From NCBI GenBank assembly GCA_028285035.1, contig JANQQF010000104.1, positions 28,070 through 92,069 of the forward strand: a DNA stretch of 64,000 nt, given 5' to 3'. Position numbers and translations under genes: made by a program. Numbering within the stretch: the first letter of the stretch is position 1; each line of letters starts with the position of its first letter. Of the stretch, positions 16,641-24,734 are shown piece after piece. Origin of the DNA: Phycisphaerae bacterium (GTDB taxonomy: Bacteria; Chloroflexota; Anaerolineae; 4572-78; J111). The notes beneath the pieces were generated by a model. The model searched no databases. It saw only the letters and a list, made by a program, of their open reading frames with translations, and was not told where the DNA came from.

Positions 16641-17165
16641 ATGACAACTGGTGGTTATTTTGAACACAAGGAACGGGTTGAGAAAGAGGCGGTCAAAACG
16701 TTACGCTGCGGGGTCATCACCGCTAGCGACAGCCGCACCCTGGAGACGGACGCCAGCGGTGACCTGCTTGTCACCCAACTCAGCGAAGCTGGGCATACCA
16801 TTGTCCAGCGCGAAGTGGTGAAGGATGAAGCCGACCAAATTACAAAGCTGATTGAAACAATGATTGACACCGACTGCGCGGTCATCATTCTCAATGGGGG
16901 TACGGGCATCGCCAAACGAGACTCGACCTTTGAGGCGGTGGATCGACTGCTGGAAAAGCGCTTGCCTGGCTTTGGTGAGTTGTTCAGAATGTTGAGCTAC
17001 CCCGAAATCGGTCCGGCAGCGATGTTGTCACGGGCCACAGCCGGGGTCTACCGTGGCTCACTCATCTTCTCGCTGCCCGGCTCGCCCCACGCTGTAGGGT
17101 TGGCTCTAGAAAAACTAATTATGCCGGAGTTAACCCATCTGGTTTGGGAAACGGTCCGTCGGTAG
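16641..17165 (+). CDS. moaB: MoaB/Mog-type molybdopterin adenylyltransferase
   Basis: The 174-residue protein has the MPT-binding motifs GVITASDSRTLETDASGDLL, ILNGGTGIAKRDSTFEAV and SLPGSPHAV. The family adenylylates molybdopterin before metal insertion. The ribosome-binding site is AGGAGATATAAA. The window encodes a tungsten-type aldehyde oxidoreductase (29.6-31.5 kb) that would need such a cofactor. The first 20 residues are charged and not part of the core fold. Confidence 0.9.
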   Translation: MTTGGYFEHKERVEKEAVKTLRCGVITASDSRTLETDASGDLLVTQLSEAGHTIVQREVVKDEADQITKLIETMIDTDCAVIILNGGTGIAKRDSTFEAVDRLLEKRLPGFGELFRMLSYPEIGPAAMLSRATAGVYRGSLIFSLPGSPHAVGLALEKLIMPELTHLVWETVRR

Positions 17166-17211
17166 AAGTCTGGCAATGGATGCCTCTTATGCGGGGATTT
17201 AGAGAGACACA

Positions 17212-18249
17212 CTAAATCCCCGCATATCCCGGCAGCGATCTGAATTGGAACGGGATCCGGCCCTCAGTGCGATCCAAGCTGGGTACGATGTCAAAACGAC
17301 GTTTGTAGGCGCGACTAAAATGTTCAGTGTTGTTGAAACCACACGCGCTGGCGATCTCAACAATGGGCAACTCAGTTTGGGTGAGTAAAGCCCGTGCTCG
17401 GTCTAGCCGAATGTTGATGTAGTAACGGACTGGGGTCAGGGCTGTGTGTTTCCGAAAGAGCCGTTCAAGTTGGCGCTGCGAAACTCCAACTGTATTTGCG
17501 ATTTCGGTCAAACGAAGCGGGTGCTCAAGGTTTCGCTCCATCAAGACAATCGCCTCTCGCAGCAAATCAGGCACAGCATAGCCAATCGGCTCAAAGCTGT
17601 GTGATTGCTGTAGCTCGTTCCCCGCCCGTAGTCGCTCCTTGAAGATGTAGTGAGCCGCCGCATTGGCCAAATCCAACCCCTGCTGACGTCGAATGATCTC
17701 CAATGCCAAATCAATCGCGGCCATCCCCCCACAACACGATAAGCGATCCCGGTCAATGACAAACAAACGCTCCTCAAGGATGGTGCTAGGAAACAGCTCG
17801 CGAAAAGAGTTGAAATGTTCGTAATGCACCGTCGCTTGATACCCGTCCAGTAATCCGGCAAAGGCCATCACAAACGCCCCAGTATCAATCCCAATTAACG
17901 TTGTCCCTTGATACGCCAGATATCGCAACCGACTTTGCAGCGTATCATCCTGAAATCGCTCTGGGGTCCAGCTTGAGTTAATCACCAAAAAATCGAGGCT
18001 CAGATCTATTTTGGCGAAGTGCCCATTTTGGCTCGTCACCAAGCCATTGCTGGCCACAACATCCTCCCCAGCCAATGACAGAAATTGCCATTGATAGATG
18101 GTGGTTCCCCGCAAATAATTCGCCGCTCGAAATGGATCAATAAAGGTTTGGGCCGCCATACTATTGAAGGCTGGTAGCAACAGCATTCCAATCAGAATGG
18201 GTTTCTCAGCCCGATGAGCGTGGCTTCCCCTCCCCGTCAATTCACTCAT
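17212..18249 (-). CDS. GlxA-type AraC-family regulator (DJ-1/PfpI-like domain plus HTH)
   Basis: The 345-residue protein has an N-terminal DJ-1/PfpI-like domain (IGMLLLPAFNSMAAQTFIDP; about 20-190) and a C-terminal AraC helix-turn-helix pair (about 235-330; LTEIANTVGVSQRQLERLFR and IVEIASACGFNNTEHFSRAY). Related regulators (GbdR, CdhR) control betaine and carnitine catabolism. It is divergent from the Rieske oxygenase gene, whose start is about 137 bp away, so it probably controls that cluster. No clear ribosome-binding site precedes the ATG. Confidence 0.88.
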   Translation of the reverse strand: MSELTGRGSHAHRAEKPILIGMLLLPAFNSMAAQTFIDPFRAANYLRGTTIYQWQFLSLAGEDVVASNGLVTSQNGHFAKIDLSLDFLVINSSWTPERFQDDTLQSRLRYLAYQGTTLIGIDTGAFVMAFAGLLDGYQATVHYEHFNSFRELFPSTILEERLFVIDRDRLSCCGGMAAIDLALEIIRRQQGLDLANAAAHYIFKERLRAGNELQQSHSFEPIGYAVPDLLREAIVLMERNLEHPLRLTEIANTVGVSQRQLERLFRKHTALTPVRYYINIRLDRARALLTQTELPIVEIASACGFNNTEHFSRAYKRRFDIVPSLDRTEGRIPFQFRSLPGYAGI

Positions 18250-18385
18250 ATGGCGATTATAGCAAGTTTTTTGTCGAAAAACATCATGAATGCCAATATT
18301 GGGACCAGTATACTAGACAGCACATCTACCCGTTACACCCCACGTTTTCAAATTAATTGAAGGAATTCAACAATGGAGGTTGATC

Positions 18386-19522
18386 ATGATTCCGGTGAAT
18401 GAGTTACAAACATTAGCGGATGGGTTTGATGTAATGCCACAGCGCTCATTTTCACTACCAGCCCGAGCTTACATTCAGCCAGGGTATCTTGATGTTGAGC
18501 AGGATGCGATTTACTACAAAAGCTGGCAATATGTCTGCCATGTTGAACAGTTGCGTAAACCCGGTGATTATGTTGCCATCAATATTCAGGGTCGGCCCAT
18601 CGTGGTGTTACGCGACCGTGAGAGGATGCTTCGGGCCTTCTACAATGTCTGTAGGCATCGCGGCCACGAGCTGCTCCAAGGCAAAGGAAATGTTAAGGCA
18701 ATCGTCTGTCCCTATCACGCTTGGTCCTATAATTTAGATGGCAGCTTGGCCTCCGTTCGTCGATCAGAAACCATTCAAGATTTTGATTTCTCTGAGTTTG
18801 GCCTAATGTCGATTCAAACCGAAGAGTTTTGTAGTATGATCTTCATCAACCTTGATCCCAACGCCACATCGTTGGCTATCCAATCCGGCGATTTGGCCAA
18901 GGAAATTCAACAATACGCCCCAGATATTGCCGATCTAACCCACGCCCACCGACTGACCTATCGCATCAAGGCCAACTGGAAGAGTGTGGTCGACAACTTC
19001 TTGGAATGCTACCATTGCTCCATCGCCCACCGCGACTTTGTCAGCTTGGTCGATATGGACAACTACATCGTCACCACCCACGGTATCTACTCCAGTCATA
19101 TGGCCCCGGCTGGCAAAAGCGAAAACAGTGCCTACAATGTGGAGGAGGCGAGCATACAAGATCACGCTGTCTGGTGGCTCTGGCCTAACACCTGCCTCCT
19201 GCGCTATCCCGGGGCACCTAACTGGATGGTGTGGCGTTTCATTCCCGTTGACACCGAAACGACCGCCGAAACGTTTGATTTCTTCTTCGAGGACTCGACC
19301 CCCAACGCCACCCAAATGGAGGCGATTGAGTACATCGACAAAGTGCTGCAAAAAGAGGATATCGACATCGTGGAAAGCGTGCAGCGGGGGATGAAAACAC
19401 CCGCCTATGAGCAAGGTCGTTTTGTTTGCGATATCAATGGCAAAGGTGAAAGCGAGCACGCCGTCCATCATTTCCACAGCCTCTATCTTGAAGCAATTGA
19501 TAGATACATCAAGGCGCGTTAG
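18386..19522 (+). CDS. Rieske non-heme iron oxygenase (carnitine/betaine monooxygenase-like alpha subunit)
   Basis: The 378-residue protein carries the Rieske [2Fe-2S] pair CRH and CPYH with the expected spacing (about residues 90-113). The mononuclear iron site sits in DNFLECYHCSIAH. The sequence around FLECYHC...HRDFVSLVDMDNY is of the CntA/YeaW/GbcA group that hydroxylates quaternary amines. ATG 18386 follows GGAGG by 6 nt. No reductase gene is adjacent. The aldehyde dehydrogenase and carnitine-dehydrogenase-like genes downstream support a quaternary-amine substrate, but the exact one is not determined. Confidence 0.85.
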   Translation: MIPVNELQTLADGFDVMPQRSFSLPARAYIQPGYLDVEQDAIYYKSWQYVCHVEQLRKPGDYVAINIQGRPIVVLRDRERMLRAFYNVCRHRGHELLQGKGNVKAIVCPYHAWSYNLDGSLASVRRSETIQDFDFSEFGLMSIQTEEFCSMIFINLDPNATSLAIQSGDLAKEIQQYAPDIADLTHAHRLTYRIKANWKSVVDNFLECYHCSIAHRDFVSLVDMDNYIVTTHGIYSSHMAPAGKSENSAYNVEEASIQDHAVWWLWPNTCLLRYPGAPNWMVWRFIPVDTETTAETFDFFFEDSTPNATQMEAIEYIDKVLQKEDIDIVESVQRGMKTPAYEQGRFVCDINGKGESEHAVHHFHSLYLEAIDRYIKAR

Positions 19523-19554
19523 CTTTATTTATACAATAACAAAAAATCAAAAGA

Positions 19555-19599
19555 AGGAGTCCAAAGTGCATACCCAAAGGAAGTTTGGGGCGGACTCCT
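19555..19599 (+). repeat. Intercistronic nested hairpin
   Basis: AGGAGTCC (19555-19562) pairs with GGACTCCT (19592-19599), and CCCAAA (19573-19578) pairs with TTTGGG (19584-19589) inside it. It lies between the Rieske and aldehyde dehydrogenase genes, with a short A-rich (not U-rich) flank, so mRNA processing or stability is more likely than termination. Confidence 0.6.
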
Positions 19600-19631
19600 G
19601 CTAAAAAAGAGAATTTTCAAAGGAGAAAACA

Positions 19632-21050
19632 ATGCAAACAAAACAACTCATTGATGGCGAATTAGTCACAGGTGATGGTGAAGCCATTGTCATCCTTGAT
19701 CCCGCCACTGGCGAAGAAGTTGCCAGCGTGGCTGAAGCCTCGCCCGAACAAGTTAATGCGGCAGCCGCCTCAAGTGCGGCTGCGTTTGAAACATGGTCTC
19801 GTACAACACCAGCTGAACGGGCCGAATACCTCCTAGCCCTTGCGGATGCAATGGAGGAAGCCTCAGATGAATTAGCTGAACTGGAAAGTATCGACTGCGG
19901 CAAGCCCTTGGCGAGTGCCCAAGCCGATGAGATGCCTTTGACGATTGATGTGTTCCGTTTTATGGCTGGAGCTGCCCGTACAATGACAGGCTCCGCGGCA
20001 GGCGAATATGTTGAAGGCCATACCTCAATGATCCGGCGTGATCCTGTCGGGCCGATTGCCGCCATTGCTCCGTGGAACTATCCGCTAATGATGGCCTCCT
20101 GGAAATTGGCGGCTCCGTTGGCTGCGGGCTGTACCGTAACCATCAAACCATCCGAACTCACCCCACTGTCCACCCTCCGTTTTGGTGAAATTATGAACGA
20201 CATCTTGCCAAAGGGTGTGGTCAATGTCATTCACGGTCGCGGCCCTTCAATCGGTGATCAACTGATCAACTCCCCCGAAATGGAAGGGATCAGCGTGACT
20301 GGCTCACCGGACACAGGAATGGCAGCGATGAAAGCGGCCTCCCAACAAATTCGCCACGTTCATCTTGAATTGGGGGGCAAGGCTCCGGTCATCGTCTTTG
20401 ATGATGCGGACCTTGAAGCCGTCATCGAAACCATTCGCGGCGGCTCTTACTTCAACGCTGGGCAAGATTGCGCCCAGCCCTGCCGAATTATGGTAGCGGA
20501 TAAAATTTACGACAATTTGGTGGCTGATTTAGCCAGTTCAGTTAGCACAATCAGAATGGGGACGCAACGCGAAGCCGATGTTGAGATGGGGCCGATTATT
20601 TCAGCCAGACAACGAGAGCAGGTAGCTGGCTTTGTTGATCGTGCTCGCAACACTGCTGAAGTTGTTACGGGCGGCGCAAATGGATCAGGCACTGGCTTCT
20701 TCTATGAGCCAACGGTTGTGGCGAATGTTGATAATGATGCTGAAATTGCCCAAGATGAGGTCTTTGGGCCGGTTGTCTCAGTCTCTCGCTTCTCAGATGT
20801 AGAGGATGCTTTGAGGTGGGCGAACGCAAGCCGCTACGGTTTGGCTTCATCCGTCTGGACTAAAGATGTGGGGCGGGCGATGGCGGTGTGTAGCCGTTTA
20901 CGATATGGCTTTACGTGGGTTAACACCCATGGGGTTGGTACACCAGAGATGCCGTGGGCGGCAATGAAGGGGTCGGGCACGGGCTGCGATATGTCGGTCT
21001 ACTCTCTTGATGCCTACACTTCAATTCGTCATGTTATGATTGCACATTGA
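19632..21050 (+). CDS. NAD-dependent aldehyde dehydrogenase (PatD/YdcW-like, gamma-aminobutyraldehyde type)
   Basis: The 472-residue ALDH closely follows E. coli Pat[48 protein letters not shown], the catalytic Glu in [19 protein letters not shown], Cys in [13 protein letters not shown], and [13 protein letters not shown]...YGFTWVNTH near the C-terminus. Likely substrates are amino- or trimethylaminobutyraldehyde, or guanidinobutyraldehyde. The ribosome-binding site is AAAGGAG. It sits between the Rieske oxygenase and the carnitine 3-dehydrogenase-like gene, and close to a decarboxylase that could produce such an aldehyde. Confidence 0.9.
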   Translation: MQTKQLIDGELVTGDGEAIVILDPATGEEVASVAEASPEQVNAAAASSAAAFETWSRTTPAERAEYLLALADAMEEASDELAELESIDCGKPLASAQADEMPLTIDVFRFMAGAARTMTGSAAGEYVEGHTSMIRRDPVGPIAAIAPWNYPLMMASWKLAAPLAAGCTVTIKPSELTPLSTLRFGEIMNDILPKGVVNVIHGRGPSIGDQLINSPEMEGISVTGSPDTGMAAMKAASQQIRHVHLELGGKAPVIVFDDADLEAVIETIRGGSYFNAGQDCAQPCRIMVADKIYDNLVADLASSVSTIRMGTQREADVEMGPIISARQREQVAGFVDRARNTAEVVTGGANGSGTGFFYEPTVVANVDNDAEIAQDEVFGPVVSVSRFSDVEDALRWANASRYGLASSVWTKDVGRAMAVCSRLRYGFTWVNTHGVGTPEMPWAAMKGSGTGCDMSVYSLDAYTSIRHVMIAH

Positions 21051-21065
21051 TAAAGGATTTTTAAA

Positions 21066-22007
21066 ATGACACAATTTGAACACGCTTCAATTTTAGGGGC
21101 CGGAGTCATTGGCTCCAGTTGGGCGGCCCTGTTTTTAGCAGCTGGCTTAAAGGTCGAGATATTTGATCCAGTTGAGGGCGCTGAGCAGAAGGTCCGCGAA
21201 TACATTGAGATGGCTTGGCCGACATTGGAAACATTGGGGATGACCAGCAATGGTGATCCGGAAAACATTAACTTCCATAGTGATGCAGTTTCTGCGGTAC
21301 GTGATACTCAATTCACCCAGGAATGTGTTCCTGAACGCCTTGATCTCAAGCTAAAGCTGTTTGGTGAAATCGAGCCACATCTTGCCCCCGAGGCGATTGT
21401 CGCCTCATCCGCCTCGGGCTTGATGGTTAGCGAAATGCAACAAGGTTGGAAAGACCCGTCCCGCTTTTTGCTGGGGCATCCTTTCAACCCACCTCATCTA
21501 ATCCCATTGGTTGAGTTGTTGGCCAACGAAAAAACTGCCGATGGCGTTCTCGAAGCGGCGGAGGCGTTTTATGCACAAGTGGGGAAAGTGACGATTCGAG
21601 TCAAGCGGGAAGTACCTGCCCACGTCGCCAATCGGCTTCAGGCTGCGCTCTGGCGTGAGGCGATTTATCTTGTGCAGAGTGGGGTGGCTTCTGTCGAGGA
21701 TGTAGACAAAGCCATCTGGGCTGGACCGGGCTTGCGTTGGGCCGCGATGGGGCCGCATCAACTCTTTCACCTTGGGGCAGGTCCAGGTGGAATGCTTGAA
21801 TTCTGCAATCGTTATGCAGACAGTTTCCATCGCTGGTGGGCTGATTTGGGTGAGGTTGAGTTAACACCAGAGTTGGCTGAAATCTTGCATGACGGCGTTC
21901 AGGCTGAAGCGAATGGGCAAGATGTTAAAAGTGCGGCCGCTCAACGGGATGCCTTGATTGTCAGTATGCTACGAAGCACGGCAGAGTTGCGAAATGAGGA
22001 TAAGTAG
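21066..22007 (+). CDS. L-carnitine 3-dehydrogenase-like 3-hydroxyacid dehydrogenase
   Basis: The 313-residue protein has an N-terminal NAD-binding Rossmann fold (ILGAGVIGSSWAALFLAAGL), ECVPERLDLK, the catalytic-region GHPFNPPHLIPLVE, and a C-terminal helical domain (EVPAHVANRLQAALWREAIYL, WAGPGLRWAAMGP). The 'ALWREA.YLV..GVAS' and 'GLRW..MGP' segments favour the LcdH group over 3-hydroxybutyryl-CoA dehydrogenases. It starts 15 nt after the ALDH stop with AAAGGA upstream, so the two genes are co-transcribed. The reaction would be oxidation of carnitine or a similar 3-hydroxy acid. Confidence 0.8.
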   Translation: MTQFEHASILGAGVIGSSWAALFLAAGLKVEIFDPVEGAEQKVREYIEMAWPTLETLGMTSNGDPENINFHSDAVSAVRDTQFTQECVPERLDLKLKLFGEIEPHLAPEAIVASSASGLMVSEMQQGWKDPSRFLLGHPFNPPHLIPLVELLANEKTADGVLEAAEAFYAQVGKVTIRVKREVPAHVANRLQAALWREAIYLVQSGVASVEDVDKAIWAGPGLRWAAMGPHQLFHLGAGPGGMLEFCNRYADSFHRWWADLGEVELTPELAEILHDGVQAEANGQDVKSAAAQRDALIVSMLRSTAELRNEDK

Positions 22008-22014
22008 GAAAAAT

Positions 22015-22067
22015 TCATAGGTTCAGGGAGAAGTTAGAAGATGTTCAACTTCTCCCTGAACCTATGA
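22015..22067. terminator. Bidirectional terminator-like hairpin between convergent genes
   Basis: Perfect 21-nt arms at 22015-22035 and 22047-22067 (TCATAGGTTCAGGGAGAAGT...) flank an 11-nt loop and fill almost the whole gap between the convergent dehydrogenase and ThDP-enzyme genes. The U-tract is weak. Placement and symmetry still favour a shared transcription stop. Confidence 0.75.
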
Positions 22068-22070
22068 TAG

Positions 22071-23678
22071 TTACATCAACCAAGCTGAATTCTCGTGAAC
22101 ATTAATCAGCGTTGGCTTATCGGCTTGCAACGCCTCTTCTACAACGGCCTCAAATTCGGCTAGACTATTGGGGCGCACGCCATAACCACCAAATGCTTTG
22201 GCCATTGCGACAAAATCGGGATTGTGATAATTAACCCCAATTTGTGGCATTCCCCGCGAGTCCATCCCATCGCGGATTTGGCCCAGACCGCCATTTTCCC
22301 ATAGCACAATCGGGAGAGATAGACCAAGTTCGACGGCGGTCGCCAATTCCTGAACTGTAAACATAAAGCCACCATCGCCAGCTAATACAATCATCGGTTG
22401 GTCGGGGTGAGCCAGCTTGGCTCCAACGGCCATCGGCAAGCCACAGCCAAGAGTGCAGTAGCCCGCTGGGTAGTGCCACAAACGGGGCTGGGTGACGGGC
22501 AAGGCAAACGACCCCGTGTAAACAAGTTGGGCGATATCCCCCATAACCACTGTCTCAGCAGGTAGTACCTTGCGTAGAGAATCCAACGTTTTTAGATGTT
22601 GCTTTTCAGCGACAGACAATTCACTCATCACCTGCTCGTTGGTTGCTCCAACCGCCTCCTTAGCCTGACTCCCTGCCTTGCTGATCCCTTTCGATCGTAA
22701 ATTGGCCAAGATCGCTTGGGCAGTTAATCCTGCATCTGCGATGATGCCAATGTGTGCTGGATAAAGATCGTTAATTTTTGCAGAGTCAATGTCTATACGA
22801 ATAATTTTGCCATTCAAGTTCAATCGTTCCACAAAGCTATCCGTTTCAGATAACTCAGTGCCAATCGCCAAAATGACATCAGCTTGAGACATATAGCTCT
22901 GGGTCGGCCCTCGCCAGATACTCCCACCTAAACTCAACGAATGCCCATCAGGCACAATCCCCTTGCCCGCATTACTGGCAATCACTCCCGCCTGCAATCG
23001 TTCGGCGATTTCGGTCAGGCTGTCACGTGCCCCAATCGCCCCACCACCAACATAAATTGCAGGGCGTTGTGCTTCGGCAAGCAAAGCCACCGCCGCCTCC
23101 ACGTCTGCTGGATTGGGTAGTGGGCGTGAAGGCGGGCGACGCGGTGACCAGTCTTCATTCGTGGTCATCGCCAAAACGTCGGTTGGGATAGAAATATGCA
23201 CCGGGCGAGGCCGACCCGACTCAAAAATAGTATAGGCTTGCCCAATCAATTCGGGTAAATCTTCGGGAGTTAGCGCGGTTGCACTGAGGGCCGTCAACGG
23301 TGAGGTGACCGCCTGTTGGTCCGTTACCTCGTGCAAACAGCCCCATCCTTTGCCTAAGGAGTAGCTGGGGGTGACGCTGGAGATGACCAGCATCGGAATC
23401 GAGTCGGCATAGGCCTGCCCCATTGGCGTGGCGGCGTTGGTGACACCAGGACCGGAAATCAGGGTACACACCCCTGGCTTTCCACTCACCCGAGCGTAAC
23501 CATCAGCCATAAATCCAGCACCCTGTTCATTCCGAACGCCAACATGACGAATATTACTCTTAGCAATGCCTTGATACAGGGTCAGGGTGTGTTCCCCTGG
23601 CATCCCAAAGACAGTATCAACGCCATACTCTTCCAACAACTTCATGAGTGCTTCACCGCACGTCATTTTTTCAGACAT
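22071..23678 (-). CDS. ThDP-dependent decarboxylase (AruI/acetolactate synthase-like)
   Basis: The 535-residue enzyme has all three ThDP-enzyme domains. Visible are the activating Glu in VRNEQGAGFMADGYARVSG, the middle domain with AIYVGGGAIGA, and the ThDP motif LAGDGGFMFTVQELATA...WENGG. The N-terminal stretch (CGEALMKLLEEYGVDTVFGMPG, LHEVTDQQA) resembles 5-guanidino-2-oxopentanoate decarboxylases (AruI), and the product aldehyde would suit the neighbouring PatD-like dehydrogenase. Anabolic acetolactate synthase is less likely because no regulatory subunit or ilv genes are near. The ribosome-binding site is AAGGAG. The annotation to substrate level is tentative. Confidence 0.8.
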   Translation of the reverse strand: MSEKMTCGEALMKLLEEYGVDTVFGMPGEHTLTLYQGIAKSNIRHVGVRNEQGAGFMADGYARVSGKPGVCTLISGPGVTNAATPMGQAYADSIPMLVISSVTPSYSLGKGWGCLHEVTDQQAVTSPLTALSATALTPEDLPELIGQAYTIFESGRPRPVHISIPTDVLAMTTNEDWSPRRPPSRPLPNPADVEAAVALLAEAQRPAIYVGGGAIGARDSLTEIAERLQAGVIASNAGKGIVPDGHSLSLGGSIWRGPTQSYMSQADVILAIGTELSETDSFVERLNLNGKIIRIDIDSAKINDLYPAHIGIIADAGLTAQAILANLRSKGISKAGSQAKEAVGATNEQVMSELSVAEKQHLKTLDSLRKVLPAETVVMGDIAQLVYTGSFALPVTQPRLWHYPAGYCTLGCGLPMAVGAKLAHPDQPMIVLAGDGGFMFTVQELATAVELGLSLPIVLWENGGLGQIRDGMDSRGMPQIGVNYHNPDFVAMAKAFGGYGVRPNSLAEFEAVVEEALQADKPTLINVHENSAWLM

Positions 23679-23721
23679 CGTTGCTCCTTAAAAATGGTAT
23701 TTAATAGGTATTGACTTGGTC

Positions 23722-23751
23722 AGGAATCCAAAAGTGCACTTTTGGATTCCT
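23722..23751. repeat. Perfect 30-bp palindrome
   Basis: AGGAATCCAAAAGTG is followed directly by its reverse complement. It lies 43 nt upstream of the ThDP-enzyme start and 21 nt beyond the end of the GNAT gene, both on the minus strand. It could be the GNAT terminator (no U-tract) or an operator for the ThDP gene. Confidence 0.75.
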
Positions 23752-23772
23752 AGCTTTGTTCGAGATTTTGTA

Positions 23773-24486
23773 TTAAAACTGATTTAACACACGCAAGGAC
23801 TGAAGCTGCTGCCCGTTCTTGTCAAAATTTTCAGGGGCCAGCCAGATTTCAAAATTGGCTCGAATGCGAGGCCACTCGGTGTCGATGATAGAAAACCAGG
23901 CGGTGTCTCGATTGCGACCTTTGACAATCAAATGGTTGTAGAAAATTCCCTCAAAGGAGAAGCCAAGCCGAGCCGCCGCGCTTCGGGAAGGCTCATTCAT
24001 CGCGTCACACTTCCATTCCAGTCGGCGATAGCTCAAATCATCAAGGGCATGGGTCATTAGCAAAAAGAGTGCCTCGGTACTTTGCGCTGTATTTTGTAGC
24101 ATCGGGGTAAACCAAATATGACCGATTTCAATCGAGCCGTGAAGTGGGCTAATGTTGAGGTAGCTGACCACACCTCCTGCTTTCCCGCTAGCCTTATCTT
24201 GAACCGCATAAAAAATCGGATCGGCCAGAGCGGCATTCCCTCGCATCCATTTTGAGAACTCGACCACATCCGCAAAGGGGCCATAAGGCAAGTAATCCCA
24301 TAAATTGGCTGCCCGATCATCGTCATGAGACAGAGTAAACAGGTCCTCAGCATGCAACTGAGGATTAAGGGGTTCAAGCTGGACTCTATTTCCAATAAGG
24401 GTTGTTCGGGCTGGAATAAATCCAGAAGGCAGTTTATCAACTGACGCGACCGAAATTGGTCGTCGTTCAGGTAGCTGCTGCGACAT
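23773..24486 (-). CDS. GNAT-family N-acetyltransferase (RimJ/RimL type)
   Basis: The 237-residue protein has one GNAT domain: LIGNRVQLEPLNPQLHAEDL at the start, HGSIEIGHIWFTPMLQ for the acetyl-CoA region, and RRLEWKCDAMNEPSRSAAARLGF followed by FEGIFYNHLIVKGRNRDTAWF. This is the RimJ/RimL/aminoglycoside-type layout. The ribosome-binding site is GAAGGAG. It is upstream of the ThDP gene on the same strand. The substrate is unknown. Confidence 0.85.
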   Translation of the reverse strand: MSQQLPERRPISVASVDKLPSGFIPARTTLIGNRVQLEPLNPQLHAEDLFTLSHDDDRAANLWDYLPYGPFADVVEFSKWMRGNAALADPIFYAVQDKASGKAGGVVSYLNISPLHGSIEIGHIWFTPMLQNTAQSTEALFLLMTHALDDLSYRRLEWKCDAMNEPSRSAAARLGFSFEGIFYNHLIVKGRNRDTAWFSIIDTEWPRIRANFEIWLAPENFDKNGQQLQSLRVLNQF

Positions 24487-24529
24487 TTATATCTCCTTCG
24501 TATCAGGTGGTTAGTTAGGTTGTATTTTA

Positions 24530-24552
24530 TTACAAAAAACAATTTTTTGTAA
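24530..24552. promoter_or_regulatory. AT-rich perfect inverted repeat, possible operator
   Basis: TTACAAAAAA-CAA-TTTTTTGTAA lies 44 bp upstream of the GNAT start and about 180 bp before the STAND gene. It could be an operator for either divergent gene. The rest of 24487-24734 shows no gene. Confidence 0.4.
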
Positions 24553-24734
24553 CAGAGTAAGAGTCAACGTGATATATCAAAATTTTATTGGACAGTGGTA
24601 TTCGAAGTTAGTATAATGGATGATAAAATATTTGCTGGAGTCCCATCCCCAAATTTGACCTCATTATTCCTTAAAAAAATCACAGAAATAGATTATCTTG
24701 AGGCAATACTTGGCAATCATGACAGGCAAGCCTG

